A stretch of DNA of 64,000 nucleotides from an uncultured Prevotellaceae bacterium (GTDB taxonomy: Bacteria > Bacteroidota > Bacteroidia > Bacteroidales > Bacteroidaceae): positions 1 through 64,000 of the forward strand of contig CACYPF010000003.1 in the NCBI GenBank assembly GCA_902776195.1, read 5' to 3'. Under the pieces are notes generated by a model. That model did not search any database and was not told the DNA's origin. It saw only the letters and a list, made by a program, of their open reading frames with translations. How positions within the stretch are numbered: position 1 is the first letter of the stretch; each line of letters begins with the position of its first letter. Positions 25,170 through 33,689 of this stretch are shown one piece after another. Made by a program: the position numbers and the translations under genes.

Positions 25170-26498
25170 ATGAGGAAGATTCTATCAAATACTATAGTTC
25201 CTATAGTCACTATAATTTCTATATCCCAGTCTGCCTCTGCCCAGCAGTCATGGACACTCCAGCAGTGTGCTGACTATGCCGTGAGCCATAATATAGGTAT
25301 CCAACAGAAAGACCTGACCCGTCAGCAGAATGAGTTGCGGTTGTCGACGGCAAAGAACAGCCGGTTGCCGGACCTGACAGGTTCTGTGGGGGAGACCTTC
25401 TCGTTCGGACGTGGTCTGACGGTGGATAATACCTATACCAACCGCAGTACCAGTTCTACGTCATTTGGTATCGGCACCAGTGTTCCCTTGTTTACGGGTT
25501 TCCGCATTCCCAACAACATCCGTCTCAGTCAGTTGAACCTTGAGGCAGCCATTGAGGATTTGGAGAAGGCGAAGAATGATATCCGCATGCAGGTGGCAAA
25601 GGCTTACGTACAGATCCTATATGATACTGAGATTGCCGATGTGGCATGGCGACAGGTTGCCATCGACTCGATGCAGGTAGAGCGCCTGCAGGCATTCTTT
25701 AATAACGGCAAGGCGAGTGGGGCAGAGGTATCACAGCAGAAAGCGACGCATGCCCAGAGCATCCTGACGGCGACACAGGCGGATAATAACCTGCAGTTGT
25801 CCAAGCTCACCCTGACGCAGTTACTGGAGCTGCCTACCCCAGAGGGCTTCCAGGTCGTGGTGCCTGACGTACCGTTCCATGCCGTTGAGCTGACCAACCC
25901 TGAGGTGATCTATGCGGAGGCACTGACCTTCAAACCCGAGGTGAAGGCAGAGCAGCTTCGTCTGGATGCCTCCGAGAAGACTATTAAGATAGAGCAGGCG
26001 GCACGTTATCCGCAGCTCACCCTGAATGGTGGTTTGCAGACGAACTATTACAAGACCAGTGGCATGCAGCAGGATAACTTCGGAACGCAGATAAAGAATA
26101 ATTTCTCGCAGTATATCGGACTGAACCTTAACATTCCCATCTTCAACCGGTTCTCTACCCGTAACAGGATTAACTCGGCACGTATCGACCGCGAGAACCA
26201 GCAGTTGAAACTTGAGAATGTGAAGAAGACGCTCTATAAGGAGATCCAGCAGGTATATTATAATGCCATTGCCGCTCAGGCGAAATATGAGAGCAGTGAG
26301 GCTGCCCGCCAGTCGGGTGCTGACGCTTTCCGCCTTGCCCAGGCGAAGTATGAGAATGGCAAGGCGAATATCACCGAGTTCAACGAGGCGAAGAACCGTT
26401 TCCTGAAATCAGAGAGTGATCTGGTGCAGGCTCGTTATGAATACCTTTACCAGACCACTCTCTTGAATTTCTATCGGGGTAGGGAATTGAGCTTTTAG
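25170..26498 (+). CDS. TolC family outer-membrane channel
   Basis: This 442-residue outer-membrane efflux protein has a signal peptide, two OEP domains rich in coiled-coil helices, and an internal repeat typical of TolC. It should complete the tripartite exporter with the adaptor and MacB-like proteins. The signal peptide (NTIVPIVTIISIS) is encoded by a 9-bp CTATAG array (25191-25223), so its hydrophobic core comes from repeat DNA. It ends before a bidirectional terminator shared with the GH53 gene. Confidence 0.93.
   Translation: MRKILSNTIVPIVTIISISQSASAQQSWTLQQCADYAVSHNIGIQQKDLTRQQNELRLSTAKNSRLPDLTGSVGETFSFGRGLTVDNTYTNRSTSSTSFGIGTSVPLFTGFRIPNNIRLSQLNLEAAIEDLEKAKNDIRMQVAKAYVQILYDTEIADVAWRQVAIDSMQVERLQAFFNNGKASGAEVSQQKATHAQSILTATQADNNLQLSKLTLTQLLELPTPEGFQVVVPDVPFHAVELTNPEVIYAEALTFKPEVKAEQLRLDASEKTIKIEQAARYPQLTLNGGLQTNYYKTSGMQQDNFGTQIKNNFSQYIGLNLNIPIFNRFSTRNRINSARIDRENQQLKLENVKKTLYKEIQQVYYNAIAAQAKYESSEAARQSGADAFRLAQAKYENGKANITEFNEAKNRFLKSESDLVQARYEYLYQTTLLNFYRGRELSF
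25191..25223. repeat. CTATAG array inside the TolC signal peptide codons
   Basis: TATAGTTCC, TATAGTCAC, TATAATTTC and TATA follow each other at 9-bp spacing, keeping the frame and coding for hydrophobic residues. Confidence 0.85.
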
Positions 26499-26515
26499 TA
26501 CTCTATTGATGAATG

Positions 26516-26559
26516 AACAAGAAAAGCGGAACGTTGTGATAACGTTCCGCTTTCTTGTT
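26516..26559. terminator. Bidirectional terminator between tolC-like and GH53 genes
   Basis: AAGCGGAACGTT and AACGTTCCGCTT form a strong stem with a GTGAT loop, flanked by A- and T-rich ends that extend the pairing. The two converging genes both end here. Confidence 0.9.
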
Positions 26560-26560
26560 G

Positions 26561-27829
26561 TTATTTGATGATCACTTTCTTCTTATTGTTGATATAGATG
26601 CCTTTCGATGCGGGCTTGTACTTTAACTGATGCCCGTCGAGTGAGTACCAGTTGTTGTCAGTAACCTTTCCTGTCGTGACATTGCTGATGCCGTCGCTGC
26701 TGGGGAGAAATGACTTCAGTTCATAGAGAGCGGCATGTGCCTTACCTGTCTTGTAATGAAACAGGGCCGCATTCCAATAACCGGAAGTGAAGTCTTTGTC
26801 CCAGTCTTCTGAGCCATCTTTGAATACAATGTTGTTGAGTGTGTATTCTGGATACCACCAATAGAGTCCGTTCGCCTTGTCGTGTTTCTTTAAGAGCTTC
26901 ACCAACTCCTCGGCAAACTTTCGTTGTCCTTCTTCTGACAAGGGATATTGGTCCTTGTAGTCATCTTTCGCACCAGAAAGTGCCCATTCGAAGCCGTAAC
27001 CAGTCTCTACAATCATGATCTGCTTATCAGTGTATTGGGTCTCCAAGGTTTTCAGGATATTATCCAGACTGCTCAGTGTACCATGATAGTCAGGATAATA
27101 ACTAAGTCCGATGATGTCGTATTTCACGTCAGGGTACTTGGCAAGATTCTCATAAAACTTGGGTAGTGAATTAGGAGCGTGTAACTCCGTATGGATGACG
27201 ATTTTCGCATCCTTGCAAATTTCATTACATGCCTTGATGGCATTTGCCAAGTAGGCTGCAAGATTCTTCATAGAGCCAGTCGAGGTGTCTGAACCGTCAG
27301 AGTTCACCTTTCCTGTGTTCCAAAGTATTCCTGTCGTAATTTCATTGCCTGTCTGTATGAAGTCGGGCTCTGCCCCTGCTTCTTTCAATGCTGTAAGACA
27401 CTCTTTGGTGTAGTCATATATCTGTTTTGTCAACTGTTCAACAGTCATGCTGCTCCATGCAGAGGGAGTCTTGTGTTTGCCTGGATCTGTCCATGTGTCA
27501 CTATAGTGGAAGTCAAGCATGAAACTAAAACCAGCATCTTTGATGCTTTTGCCTAAAGCTTTGACATACTCCAGATCTTGGATCACACCTTCTTTCTTCT
27601 CATCCGCTGATGCCTTTGACGGGTCAACGAACAGGCGTACCCGGAGTGAGTTCCAGCCTTCTGCCCTTAGGAAAGCTAAGGGCTCAACGATATTGCCGTC
27701 TTTATCTTTGTAAACAGCGCCCTCGTCAACGAATTTCTTTAGCATGGAAATGTCACCGCCCACGTATTTCTGGGCATTAGCCGTCAGTGCCAGCAGGGTA
27801 AATAATGATAGTAGTAAATGTTTCTTCAT
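26561..27829 (-). CDS. Arabinogalactan endo-beta-1,4-galactanase (GH53)
   Basis: GH53 enzymes cut beta-1,4-galactan side chains of pectin. The 422-residue protein has a signal peptide (MKKHLLLSLFTLLALTANAQ), and the TIM barrel carries acid/base Glu163 in TGNEITTG and nucleophile Glu275 in VETGYGF. A C-terminal tail (WYSLDGHQL to KGIYINNKKKVIIK) resembles the short sorting-type tails of secreted Prevotella proteins. I chose the ATG at 27829; the frame is open further upstream without a signal-like sequence. It has no SusCD pair or other galactan genes nearby. Confidence 0.93.
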   Translation of the reverse strand: MKKHLLLSLFTLLALTANAQKYVGGDISMLKKFVDEGAVYKDKDGNIVEPLAFLRAEGWNSLRVRLFVDPSKASADEKKEGVIQDLEYVKALGKSIKDAGFSFMLDFHYSDTWTDPGKHKTPSAWSSMTVEQLTKQIYDYTKECLTALKEAGAEPDFIQTGNEITTGILWNTGKVNSDGSDTSTGSMKNLAAYLANAIKACNEICKDAKIVIHTELHAPNSLPKFYENLAKYPDVKYDIIGLSYYPDYHGTLSSLDNILKTLETQYTDKQIMIVETGYGFEWALSGAKDDYKDQYPLSEEGQRKFAEELVKLLKKHDKANGLYWWYPEYTLNNIVFKDGSEDWDKDFTSGYWNAALFHYKTGKAHAALYELKSFLPSSDGISNVTTGKVTDNNWYSLDGHQLKYKPASKGIYINNKKKVIIK

Positions 27830-27854
27830 GAGTTCGTTATTGTTGTGTTTTGGT

Positions 27855-28049
27855 TCATTTATGCCTGTTTCTCCGTTGCTCACGGTATTTTGCCTTCTGC
27901 CGTGCAGAGCCGCTACCGTGAGCACCAGTGATGTATTTCTTCTTCTTCGCCTTGGTCTTTATCTTGTCGTCCTCCTTTCGGGGACCACCGCCACGACCAA
28001 ACGAGATGCCATTCTCCAGTATCGACTGGAAATCGTCTTCTTTACTCAT
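27855..28049 (-). CDS. Small basic conserved hypothetical protein (64 aa)
   Basis: The protein starts MSKEDDFQSILENGISFGRGGGP and continues with a Lys- and Arg-rich tail (KAKKKK, ARQKAKYREQRRNRHK). This composition suggests nucleic-acid or ribosome binding, but I do not recognise a named family. It lies between the AICAR formyltransferase gene and the GH53 gene on the same strand, with a CTATAG array just upstream. Confidence 0.65.
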   Translation of the reverse strand: MSKEDDFQSILENGISFGRGGGPRKEDDKIKTKAKKKKYITGAHGSGSARQKAKYREQRRNRHK

Positions 28050-28054
28050 AGTTT

Positions 28055-28085
28055 ATATATATAGTTACTATAGTACCTATAGTAT
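28055..28085. repeat. CTATAG array before the 64-aa gene
   Basis: TATAGTTAC, TATAGTACC and TATAGTA words at 9-bp spacing fill the gap between the 64-aa gene and the AICAR formyltransferase gene. The last bases reach the stop codon of the latter. Confidence 0.8.
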
Positions 28086-29272
28086 TAATGATGGAAAAGC
28101 CGAACCCCAGTGAATGCCATGGCGATGCCGTATTTGTCGCACGTCATGATGACATGGTCGTCACGGACGGAGCCTCCTGCCTGGGCTATGAACTCCACAC
28201 CGCTCTTATGGGCACGCTCGATATTGTCGCCGAAGGGGAAGAAAGCATCAGAGCCGAGAGCCACCTTGGTATTCTTGGCAATCCACTCTTTCTTCTCAGC
28301 AAGGGTGAGTACCTCCGGCTGCTCCGTGAAGAACTGCTGCCATGCACCGTCACGCAGTACGTCGTCATGCTCGTCCTCTGAGATATACACGTCGATGGTG
28401 TTGTCACGGTCAGCACGGCGGATGCCCTCTTTGAAAGGCAGTGCCATCACTTTCGGGTGCTGGCGTAGCCACCAGATATCTGCTTTGTTACCGGCAAGAC
28501 GGGTACAGTGGATGCGGCTCTGCTGTCCGGCACCGATACCGATCGCCTGTCCGTCCTTCACATAGCAAACGGAGTTCGACTGGGTATACTTCAATGTGAT
28601 AAGGGCGATGATGAGGTCGCGTTTTGCCTCGGCAGTGAAGGTCTTGTTCTGGGTGGGGATGTTCTCGAACAATGCGGGGTCATCGAGCTTGATCTCGTTG
28701 CGTCCCTGTTCGAAGGTGATGCCATAGACCTGTTTACGCTCTACGGGCTCAGGCTGGTAGTTGGGGTCAATCTTGATGACATTATAGGTACCCTTGCGCT
28801 TATCTTTCAGGATCTCAATAGCCTCGGCGGTATAGTCGGGGGCAATGACACCGTCAGACACCTCACGTTTCAGGATCTTTGCCGTTGTGGCATCACAGGT
28901 GTCGGAGAGTGCCACGAAGTCGCCGTACGACGACATACGGTCGGCACCACGGGCTCTGGCATAGGCACAGGCGATGGGGGAGTCGTCAAGCCCCTGGATG
29001 TCATCAACGAAATAGATGTGCTTCAGAGTGTCGCTCAGCGGCAGTCCGACAGCGGCACCGGCAGGACTGACATGCTTAAACGAGGCGGCGGCGGGCAGTC
29101 CGGTGGCTGCTTTCAACTCTTTCACCAGTTGCCATGCGTTGAAAGCGTCGAGGAAGTTGATATATCCTGGACGACCGTTAATCACTTCAATGGGTAACTC
29201 TCCTTCCGTCATGAAGATACGTGAAGGCTTTTGATTCGGATTGCATCCGTACTTCAGCTGTAGTTCTTTCAT
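28085..29272 (-). CDS. purH: AICAR formyltransferase (stand-alone PurH C-terminal half)
   Basis: This is the formyltransferase step of purine synthesis (AICAR + 10-formyl-THF to FAICAR). The 395-residue protein contains only the AICARFT domain, with the catalytic Lys-His in SFKHVSPAG, ALGSDAFFPF and the C-terminal SVRDDHVIMTCDKYGIAMAFTG motif. The IMP cyclohydrolase half that is usually fused to it is encoded at 50957-51550. The promoter at 29297-29328 would start transcription close to 29290, which rules out the ATG at 29299 and supports the start at 29272. Confidence 0.93.
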   Translation of the reverse strand: MKELQLKYGCNPNQKPSRIFMTEGELPIEVINGRPGYINFLDAFNAWQLVKELKAATGLPAAASFKHVSPAGAAVGLPLSDTLKHIYFVDDIQGLDDSPIACAYARARGADRMSSYGDFVALSDTCDATTAKILKREVSDGVIAPDYTAEAIEILKDKRKGTYNVIKIDPNYQPEPVERKQVYGITFEQGRNEIKLDDPALFENIPTQNKTFTAEAKRDLIIALITLKYTQSNSVCYVKDGQAIGIGAGQQSRIHCTRLAGNKADIWWLRQHPKVMALPFKEGIRRADRDNTIDVYISEDEHDDVLRDGAWQQFFTEQPEVLTLAEKKEWIAKNTKVALGSDAFFPFGDNIERAHKSGVEFIAQAGGSVRDDHVIMTCDKYGIAMAFTGVRLFHH

Positions 29273-29296
29273 ATTAATACTATTTGTTTCTGTCTG

Positions 29297-29328
29297 CAAA
29301 GGTACGAATAAGTGAGAAGAAAACCAAA
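29297..29328 (-). promoter_or_regulatory. Promoter of the AICAR formyltransferase gene
   Basis: TACCTTTG (29297-29304) and TTTG (29325-29328) on the minus strand are 20 bp apart. Confidence 0.7.
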
Positions 29329-29355
29329 TCTTATTTGGGTTTTCTCGAACGAGAG

Positions 29356-29380
29356 TATCTTCGACCGAAGGTCAAAGATA
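29356..29380. repeat. Hairpin containing a -7-like box
   Basis: TATCTTCGACC and GGTCAAAGATA pair over 10 of 11 positions with a GAA loop. Its right arm reads TATCTTTG on the minus strand. It lies in the gap between two divergent genes and looks like a repeat, not a terminator, because no T run follows. Confidence 0.6.
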
Positions 29381-29553
29381 GTGCAAATTGAGTGAAATAC
29401 CAGATTTTCTTAGCTAAGTTTAAAAGCCTTAGGCTTGTCCTGGTGCTTTTTAAGGGTTCAGGAGATAATTCTCAGTTGCAAAAAATAGATTTTGAAGAAT
29501 TATGCGTACCTTTGCAGGTGATTAAGGAAATCATCTTTATCTAAGGAATTTAT

Positions 29554-30351
29554 ATGCAGGCGAAAAACTATATTACTATGTTGGGAACTGGTAACGCACT
29601 GGTGACCCGATGTTATAACACTTGCTTTACGTTACATAGTATGGGTGGGGCGTTGATGCTGGTGGATGCCGGTGGCGGCAATGGTATACTCACACAGCTG
29701 GAGCGTGCTGGGATACAGCGTGAGGACATCACAGACTTGTTTGTCACGCATGCTCATACCGACCACCTTCTGGGGTGTATCTGGATGATGCGCATGGCAC
29801 TGCAGTTCCATCGTCCCCTTCGGGTCTGGAGTCACCGGAAAGTACTTGACCTCCTGACAGGGATATGTCGTCAGATATTACCCAAGAAAAACACGGATGG
29901 GATTGGTTGTATCGTGACCATGCACTGTCTGGAGGATGGTGATACCTTCGAGGTGGGTGATATGCACTTGCAGTGTTTCGACATACAGTCTACCAAAGAG
30001 CGGCAGTTCGGCTTCTTAGCATTATTACCCGATGGTCAGCGTTTATGTTGCCTCGGTGATGAGCCTTTCAGTCCGCAGTGCCAGCAGTATGCTGAGAATG
30101 CAGACTGGTTGATGAGTGAGGCTTTCTGCCTTTATGAAGACCGTGACCGCTTCAAACCCTATGAGAAGAATCATAGTACGGCACTCGATGCGGCGCGTCT
30201 TGCAGAGAGTCTGCATGTCAGGAATCTGATCCTCTACCATACAGAGGATCAGACGCTCGAGACTCGTCGCAAACGATATACCGCTGAGGCTCAGTCGGCA
30301 TTCAGTGGCAGTATCTTTGTACCAGAAGATTTGGAACGGATAGTATTATAA
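29554..30351 (+). CDS. Metallo-beta-lactamase fold hydrolase (RNase Z-like)
   Basis: This 265-residue protein has the metal motif THAHTDH (His66, His68, Asp70, His71) and further ligands in GDEPF and LILYHTED. It resembles the RNase Z / arylsulfatase-like branch by its GTGNA start and C-terminal HST motif (KNHSTALDAARLAES). It is shorter than typical tRNase Z and lacks a clear flexible arm, so a different substrate is possible. A TACCTTTG -7 box lies at 29507-29514. A 66-residue gene follows after 15 bp. Confidence 0.88.
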   Translation: MQAKNYITMLGTGNALVTRCYNTCFTLHSMGGALMLVDAGGGNGILTQLERAGIQREDITDLFVTHAHTDHLLGCIWMMRMALQFHRPLRVWSHRKVLDLLTGICRQILPKKNTDGIGCIVTMHCLEDGDTFEVGDMHLQCFDIQSTKERQFGFLALLPDGQRLCCLGDEPFSPQCQQYAENADWLMSEAFCLYEDRDRFKPYEKNHSTALDAARLAESLHVRNLILYHTEDQTLETRRKRYTAEAQSAFSGSIFVPEDLERIVL

Positions 30352-30366
30352 AAATAGAACAGAGAA

Positions 30367-30567
30367 ATGATGGAGAAGAAGAGGCATGCGTTGCGCAAGC
30401 TGCTGGAGGCGGTAGAGAAGGAACTGCTGCACAAACCGAACAGGAAGACGCTCGACCGACTGTCATTGCTGGCAGGCTATCAGGACTGGGAGTCGTTCCA
30501 GGATGCCTTGCATGGTGTGGGGGATGGTGAGGAAAACTATGAGGTAGGAGAGAAACCTAAGAAATAA
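30367..30567 (+). CDS. Small hypothetical protein (66 aa)
   Basis: The protein is hydrophilic and helical (MEKKRHALRKLLEAVEKELL, then TLDRLSLLAGYQDWESFQDALHG). A start at the second ATG (30370) is equally possible. It probably shares a transcript with the metallo-beta-lactamase gene and ends just before a bidirectional terminator. The YQDWESFQDALHG segment looks like part of a small helical domain, but I do not know the family. Confidence 0.7.
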   Translation: MMEKKRHALRKLLEAVEKELLHKPNRKTLDRLSLLAGYQDWESFQDALHGVGDGEENYEVGEKPKK

Positions 30568-30599
30568 AAAAGAGACATCCATTGCGATGTCTCTTTTTT
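30566..30599. terminator. Bidirectional terminator between the 66-aa gene and rplS
   Basis: AAAAAAGAGACATC pairs with GATGTCTCTTTTTT around a short loop, a classic two-way terminator for converging genes. Confidence 0.92.
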
Positions 30600-30620
30600 A
30601 TGCTGTACAGGTCAGTAGGA

Positions 30621-30980
30621 TTACTCACCCACGTTGTGACGCTTCTCCTTGATACGGGCAGCCTTACCTGTGAGATTACGCAGATAGTAAAGCTTAGCGC
30701 GACGAACCTTACCAACCTTGTTCACCTCGATGCTCTCAATGTTGGGAGACTCGATGGGGAAGATACGCTCAACACCAACGGTACCAGACATCTTGCGAAC
30801 AGTGAAGCGCTTCTTCTCCTGATGACCGCTGATCTTGATGACAACGCCACGATAGAGCTGGATACGCTCCTTAGAACCCTCGATAATTTTGTAAGCGACA
30901 GTTACAGTGTCACCAGCCTTGAACTCTGGGAACTTCTTGCCGGTTGCAAATGCTTCTTCAGCAACTTTAATTAAATCCAT
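30621..30980 (-). CDS. rplS: 50S ribosomal protein L19
   Basis: L19 sits at the interface of the ribosomal subunits. The 119-residue protein has the usual motifs: [42 protein letters not shown], and the C-terminal [22 protein letters not shown]. It is transcribed alone from a promoter near 31071, without trmD or rimM beside it. Confidence 0.97.
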   Translation of the reverse strand: MDLIKVAEEAFATGKKFPEFKAGDTVTVAYKIIEGSKERIQLYRGVVIKISGHQEKKRFTVRKMSGTVGVERIFPIESPNIESIEVNKVGKVRRAKLYYLRNLTGKAARIKEKRHNVGE

Positions 30981-31070
30981 TGTATCCTTAAATTAAATTG
31001 TTGTATCGTTCCTACGCAACATAACAGGCAACTCGTGACTTCCTGCCAGCGATTACGCGGAAAGCGGGTG

Positions 31071-31102
31071 CAAAGGTACTGCTTTTTCTTTAATCTCACA
31101 AT
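31071..31102 (-). promoter_or_regulatory. Promoter of rplS
   Basis: The -7 box is TACCTTTG (31071-31078, minus strand), with a weaker ATTG 20 bp upstream. The leader is about 85 nt. Confidence 0.6.
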
Positions 31103-31117
31103 AAAATCGGTGGATTT

Positions 31118-31148
31118 TTTGGCTTTTGCCCCTTTTTTCGTACTTTTG
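31118..31148 (+). promoter_or_regulatory. Promoter of the split 5'-nucleotidase genes
   Basis: TTTG (31118-31121) and TACTTTTG (31141-31148) are 19 bp apart. The start codon lies 21 bp after the -7 box. Confidence 0.7.
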
Positions 31149-31168
31149 TAGTCGTTAAATCGTTGTAA

Positions 31169-31930
31169 ATGGAAAAGAAAACAGTTCTCTTCATGGTCAT
31201 GGCAATGGGATTGGCTGCATGCCGGACACATTATGAAGTGGCTAAGGTGGAACGCTCCAGGATATTGGTGGACAGCCGTTACGATGCCCATTCTGATACG
31301 GAGGCCACCTTGTTTCTTCAGCCTTATAGCCATATCGTGGACAGTATCATGGGACCGAAGGTGGGCAGATCGGCAAAGTATATGTCCCCTCACCGTCCGG
31401 AGAGTGAGCTCTCCAACTTGCTTGCCGATATCTTGGTATGGGCAGCGAAGGACTATAAGGAGCAACCAGACTTCGGGGTCTATAACATGGGGGGCATACG
31501 TGCCGACTTGCCAGAGGGTGATGTGACCTATGGTGACGTGCTGGACATTGCCCCGTTTGAGAATAAGATTGCTTTTGTCACACTTTCCGGAACTGACGTA
31601 TTGGCTCTTTTTGCGCAGATGGCTACTGTGGGTGGCGAGGGCGTGAGTCATTCGGTGAGGATGAGTATTACCAGGGATGGAAAATTGGTGAGTGCAACCC
31701 TCCATGGGAAGGCGATTGACCCATCGAAGGACTATCGTATCGCTTCCATTGACTACCTGCTGACTGGAAACGATAAGATGGATGCGTTTAAGAAAGGCAG
31801 GAATGTCAACTCCCCCTCGACGGTAGAGAATAATACCCGTTTTATTATCATGAACTATTTCCGTGAGCTAGCAAGCCAGGGCAAGGAAGTGGATGCGGAG
31901 GTGGAAGGCAGAGTGGTGGTTGAGAATTGA
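31169..31930 (+). CDS. 5'-nucleotidase C-terminal domain lipoprotein
   Basis: This 253-residue lipoprotein has a lipobox at MGLAAC. The rest is the UshA-type 5_nucleotid_C domain, which binds the nucleotide base (YNMGGIRADLPEGDVTYGDVLDIAPFENKI). The catalytic metallophosphatase half is the next gene. In most bacteria the two domains form one protein with the catalytic part first, and here the order is reversed on two genes. Together they probably release phosphate from periplasmic nucleotides. Confidence 0.92.
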   Translation: MEKKTVLFMVMAMGLAACRTHYEVAKVERSRILVDSRYDAHSDTEATLFLQPYSHIVDSIMGPKVGRSAKYMSPHRPESELSNLLADILVWAAKDYKEQPDFGVYNMGGIRADLPEGDVTYGDVLDIAPFENKIAFVTLSGTDVLALFAQMATVGGEGVSHSVRMSITRDGKLVSATLHGKAIDPSKDYRIASIDYLLTGNDKMDAFKKGRNVNSPSTVENNTRFIIMNYFRELASQGKEVDAEVEGRVVVEN

Positions 31931-31949
31931 GAGTTGAGAATTGAGAGTT

Positions 31950-32795
31950 ATGAATAGATGGCTTTTTTTCATATTGATGTTGGCTGTTTCGCTGACGGGA
32001 GAGGCAAAGAAAGAGAAACAGTTGGTCATTCTGCATACGAATGATACGCACAGTACTATCATGCCAGTAAACGCCCTGCTGCCTGACACGATGAAGGCGG
32101 GTAGGGCGGGGGCTCTGCGTCGTATTGCTATGCTGAAAGAAGAGAGAGGGAAAAACCCAGACTTGCTGTTGTTCGACAGTGGTGATTTTTTCCAAGGTTC
32201 GGCTTACTATACGTTGTTCAAGGGTGATGTGGAGATAGGGTTGATGAATAGGATGGGATATGATGCCGTGACGATTGGTAACCATGAGTTTGATTTCGGT
32301 ATGGAGGAGATGGCTCGTGTGTTCCGTCTTGCCACTTTTCCTGTTGTGTGTGCCAACTATGACTTCACTGGTACTCCTTGCGAAGGATTGGTAAAGCCTT
32401 ATATTATTATAAAGAGGAATGGGATTAAGATCGGGGTGTTCGGAGTTTCTCCAAAGTTAGAGGGTCTTGTGTCTCCCAAGAATTGTGTCGGAGTAAAGTA
32501 TCTCGACCCTGCCAAAGTTGCCTTGGAAACGGCTTCGATGCTGAAGAAAGAGAAGAAATGTGACGTGGTCATCTGCCTTTCCCACTTGGGATGGAAGAGT
32601 AACAGGGGCGAGGATGACCAGTATATGATTGCTGGGTCACGGGATATAGACCTGGTACTGGGTGGGCATACCCATTCTTATTTCAAGACACTGAAATATG
32701 AGAAGAACATGGACGGCAAGCAGGTGCCTGTCGACCAGAACGGAAAGCATGCTGTCTTCGTGGGAAAAATGGTGATGACTCTTCATTCGAAGTAG
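31950..32795 (+). CDS. Metallophosphatase, 5'-nucleotidase N-terminal half
   Basis: This 281-residue exported protein has a signal peptide (MNRWLFFILMLAVSLTGEA) and a complete metallophosphatase domain: LHTNDTHST, DSGDFFQGS, GNHEFDFG, and the late GGHTHSY. It lacks the C-terminal nucleotide domain, which the preceding gene encodes. I chose the ATG at 31950; a TTG 9 bp upstream is in frame. The 20 bp between the genes hold an AGTTGAGAATTGAG-type direct repeat. Its 3' end overlaps the converging PorT-like gene by 13 bp. Confidence 0.92.
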   Translation: MNRWLFFILMLAVSLTGEAKKEKQLVILHTNDTHSTIMPVNALLPDTMKAGRAGALRRIAMLKEERGKNPDLLLFDSGDFFQGSAYYTLFKGDVEIGLMNRMGYDAVTIGNHEFDFGMEEMARVFRLATFPVVCANYDFTGTPCEGLVKPYIIIKRNGIKIGVFGVSPKLEGLVSPKNCVGVKYLDPAKVALETASMLKKEKKCDVVICLSHLGWKSNRGEDDQYMIAGSRDIDLVLGGHTHSYFKTLKYEKNMDGKQVPVDQNGKHAVFVGKMVMTLHSK

Positions 32796-33541
32796 AACGA
32801 GAGCATAATCATCTTAGACTGGGAACTACTGACACTGCCGGCATAAGCACGCTTGTTGGTGTCTCTTAACTCATTGATATGGTTGGTGTCAAGACTATTG
32901 CCCAAACCATAACAGAACTTCAACTCAGGGATGAGCTTGAAGAATGGTAAGTAGAAGTCACAGCCAAGTCCTACCTCCACCATAGAGGAGAAACGTTTTA
33001 AGGCTACGTAATCCTCTCCACCACCAGTAAGGTTAATCATCCCGCTGATACCTGCGGAGATGAAAGGACGGTAGTTATTGAAACGGGGAGCACTGAACTT
33101 GATGTTCAAGGGGAATGCGACATAAGTGTTCTTTAAATCCTGCGTAACCTTACGTGCGTTTCCCTCTTCGTCGAGGTCTAACATATTGATGAAGGTGAGA
33201 TGCTTGGCACCGAAATGCATGGAGGGGGAGAAACGCAAGGCGATGTTCTCGTGAAGACGCAGCTCGGCAAGTACACCGACTGAAAAGCCGGGGTTCCATT
33301 TGTCGGCATCTGCCATGATAAGATGCTCACTGACATTACCTTCCTCGTCGACAAGAACTTGCGGTCCTACATTCTCAAACTCAATGTCTTGCAGATGGGT
33401 ACCTACTACAATACCGAAATGCAGGGGGCGCAGGTCGATATAGGGTTTGTATTGTACACGACGTTGTTGTGCTTGTGCGGAAAGTACGCCGACAAGCACT
33501 ATCGCTAAGAGAGATAATAGTTTCTTTTTCACATTATTCAT
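32783..33541 (-). CDS. porT: PorT-like outer-membrane beta-barrel protein
   Basis: This 252-residue protein has a signal peptide (to about residue 25), then a YKPYIDLRPLHFGIVVGTHLQD motif and an 8-stranded barrel pattern ending in an aromatic residue pair (LSFYFE). It fits the PorT family, a type IX secretion component in Bacteroidota. Other T9SS genes are not in the window, except gldH, which is linked to gliding. A TAACTTTG -7 box lies at 33602-33609. A generic porin-family call is the fallback. Confidence 0.82.
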   Translation of the reverse strand: MNNVKKKLLSLLAIVLVGVLSAQAQQRRVQYKPYIDLRPLHFGIVVGTHLQDIEFENVGPQVLVDEEGNVSEHLIMADADKWNPGFSVGVLAELRLHENIALRFSPSMHFGAKHLTFINMLDLDEEGNARKVTQDLKNTYVAFPLNIKFSAPRFNNYRPFISAGISGMINLTGGGEDYVALKRFSSMVEVGLGCDFYLPFFKLIPELKFCYGLGNSLDTNHINELRDTNKRAYAGSVSSSQSKMIMLSFYFE

Positions 33542-33631
33542 AACGCATGAAGGGGAACCTTTATTATTTCGACATCGTATAAATTATGAAAATAATCTAC
33601 CCAAAGTTAGGTATATATCGAAAAATATTCC

Positions 33632-33639
33632 TATCTTTG
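33632..33639 (+). promoter_or_regulatory. -7 box of the ferredoxin gene
   Basis: TATCTTTG lies 50 bp before the start codon. The -33 region has only a weak TTAG at about 21 bp. Confidence 0.5.
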
Positions 33640-33689
33640 CATCATAAATAATGAGTATTTAGTATTAACTTTATAAAAAAGAAAAGATT

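Noticed and set aside
30971-31705. A long minus-strand frame of 244 codons
   Set aside because: It is antisense to the 5'-nucleotidase C-terminal gene, which has a lipobox, family motifs and a promoter.
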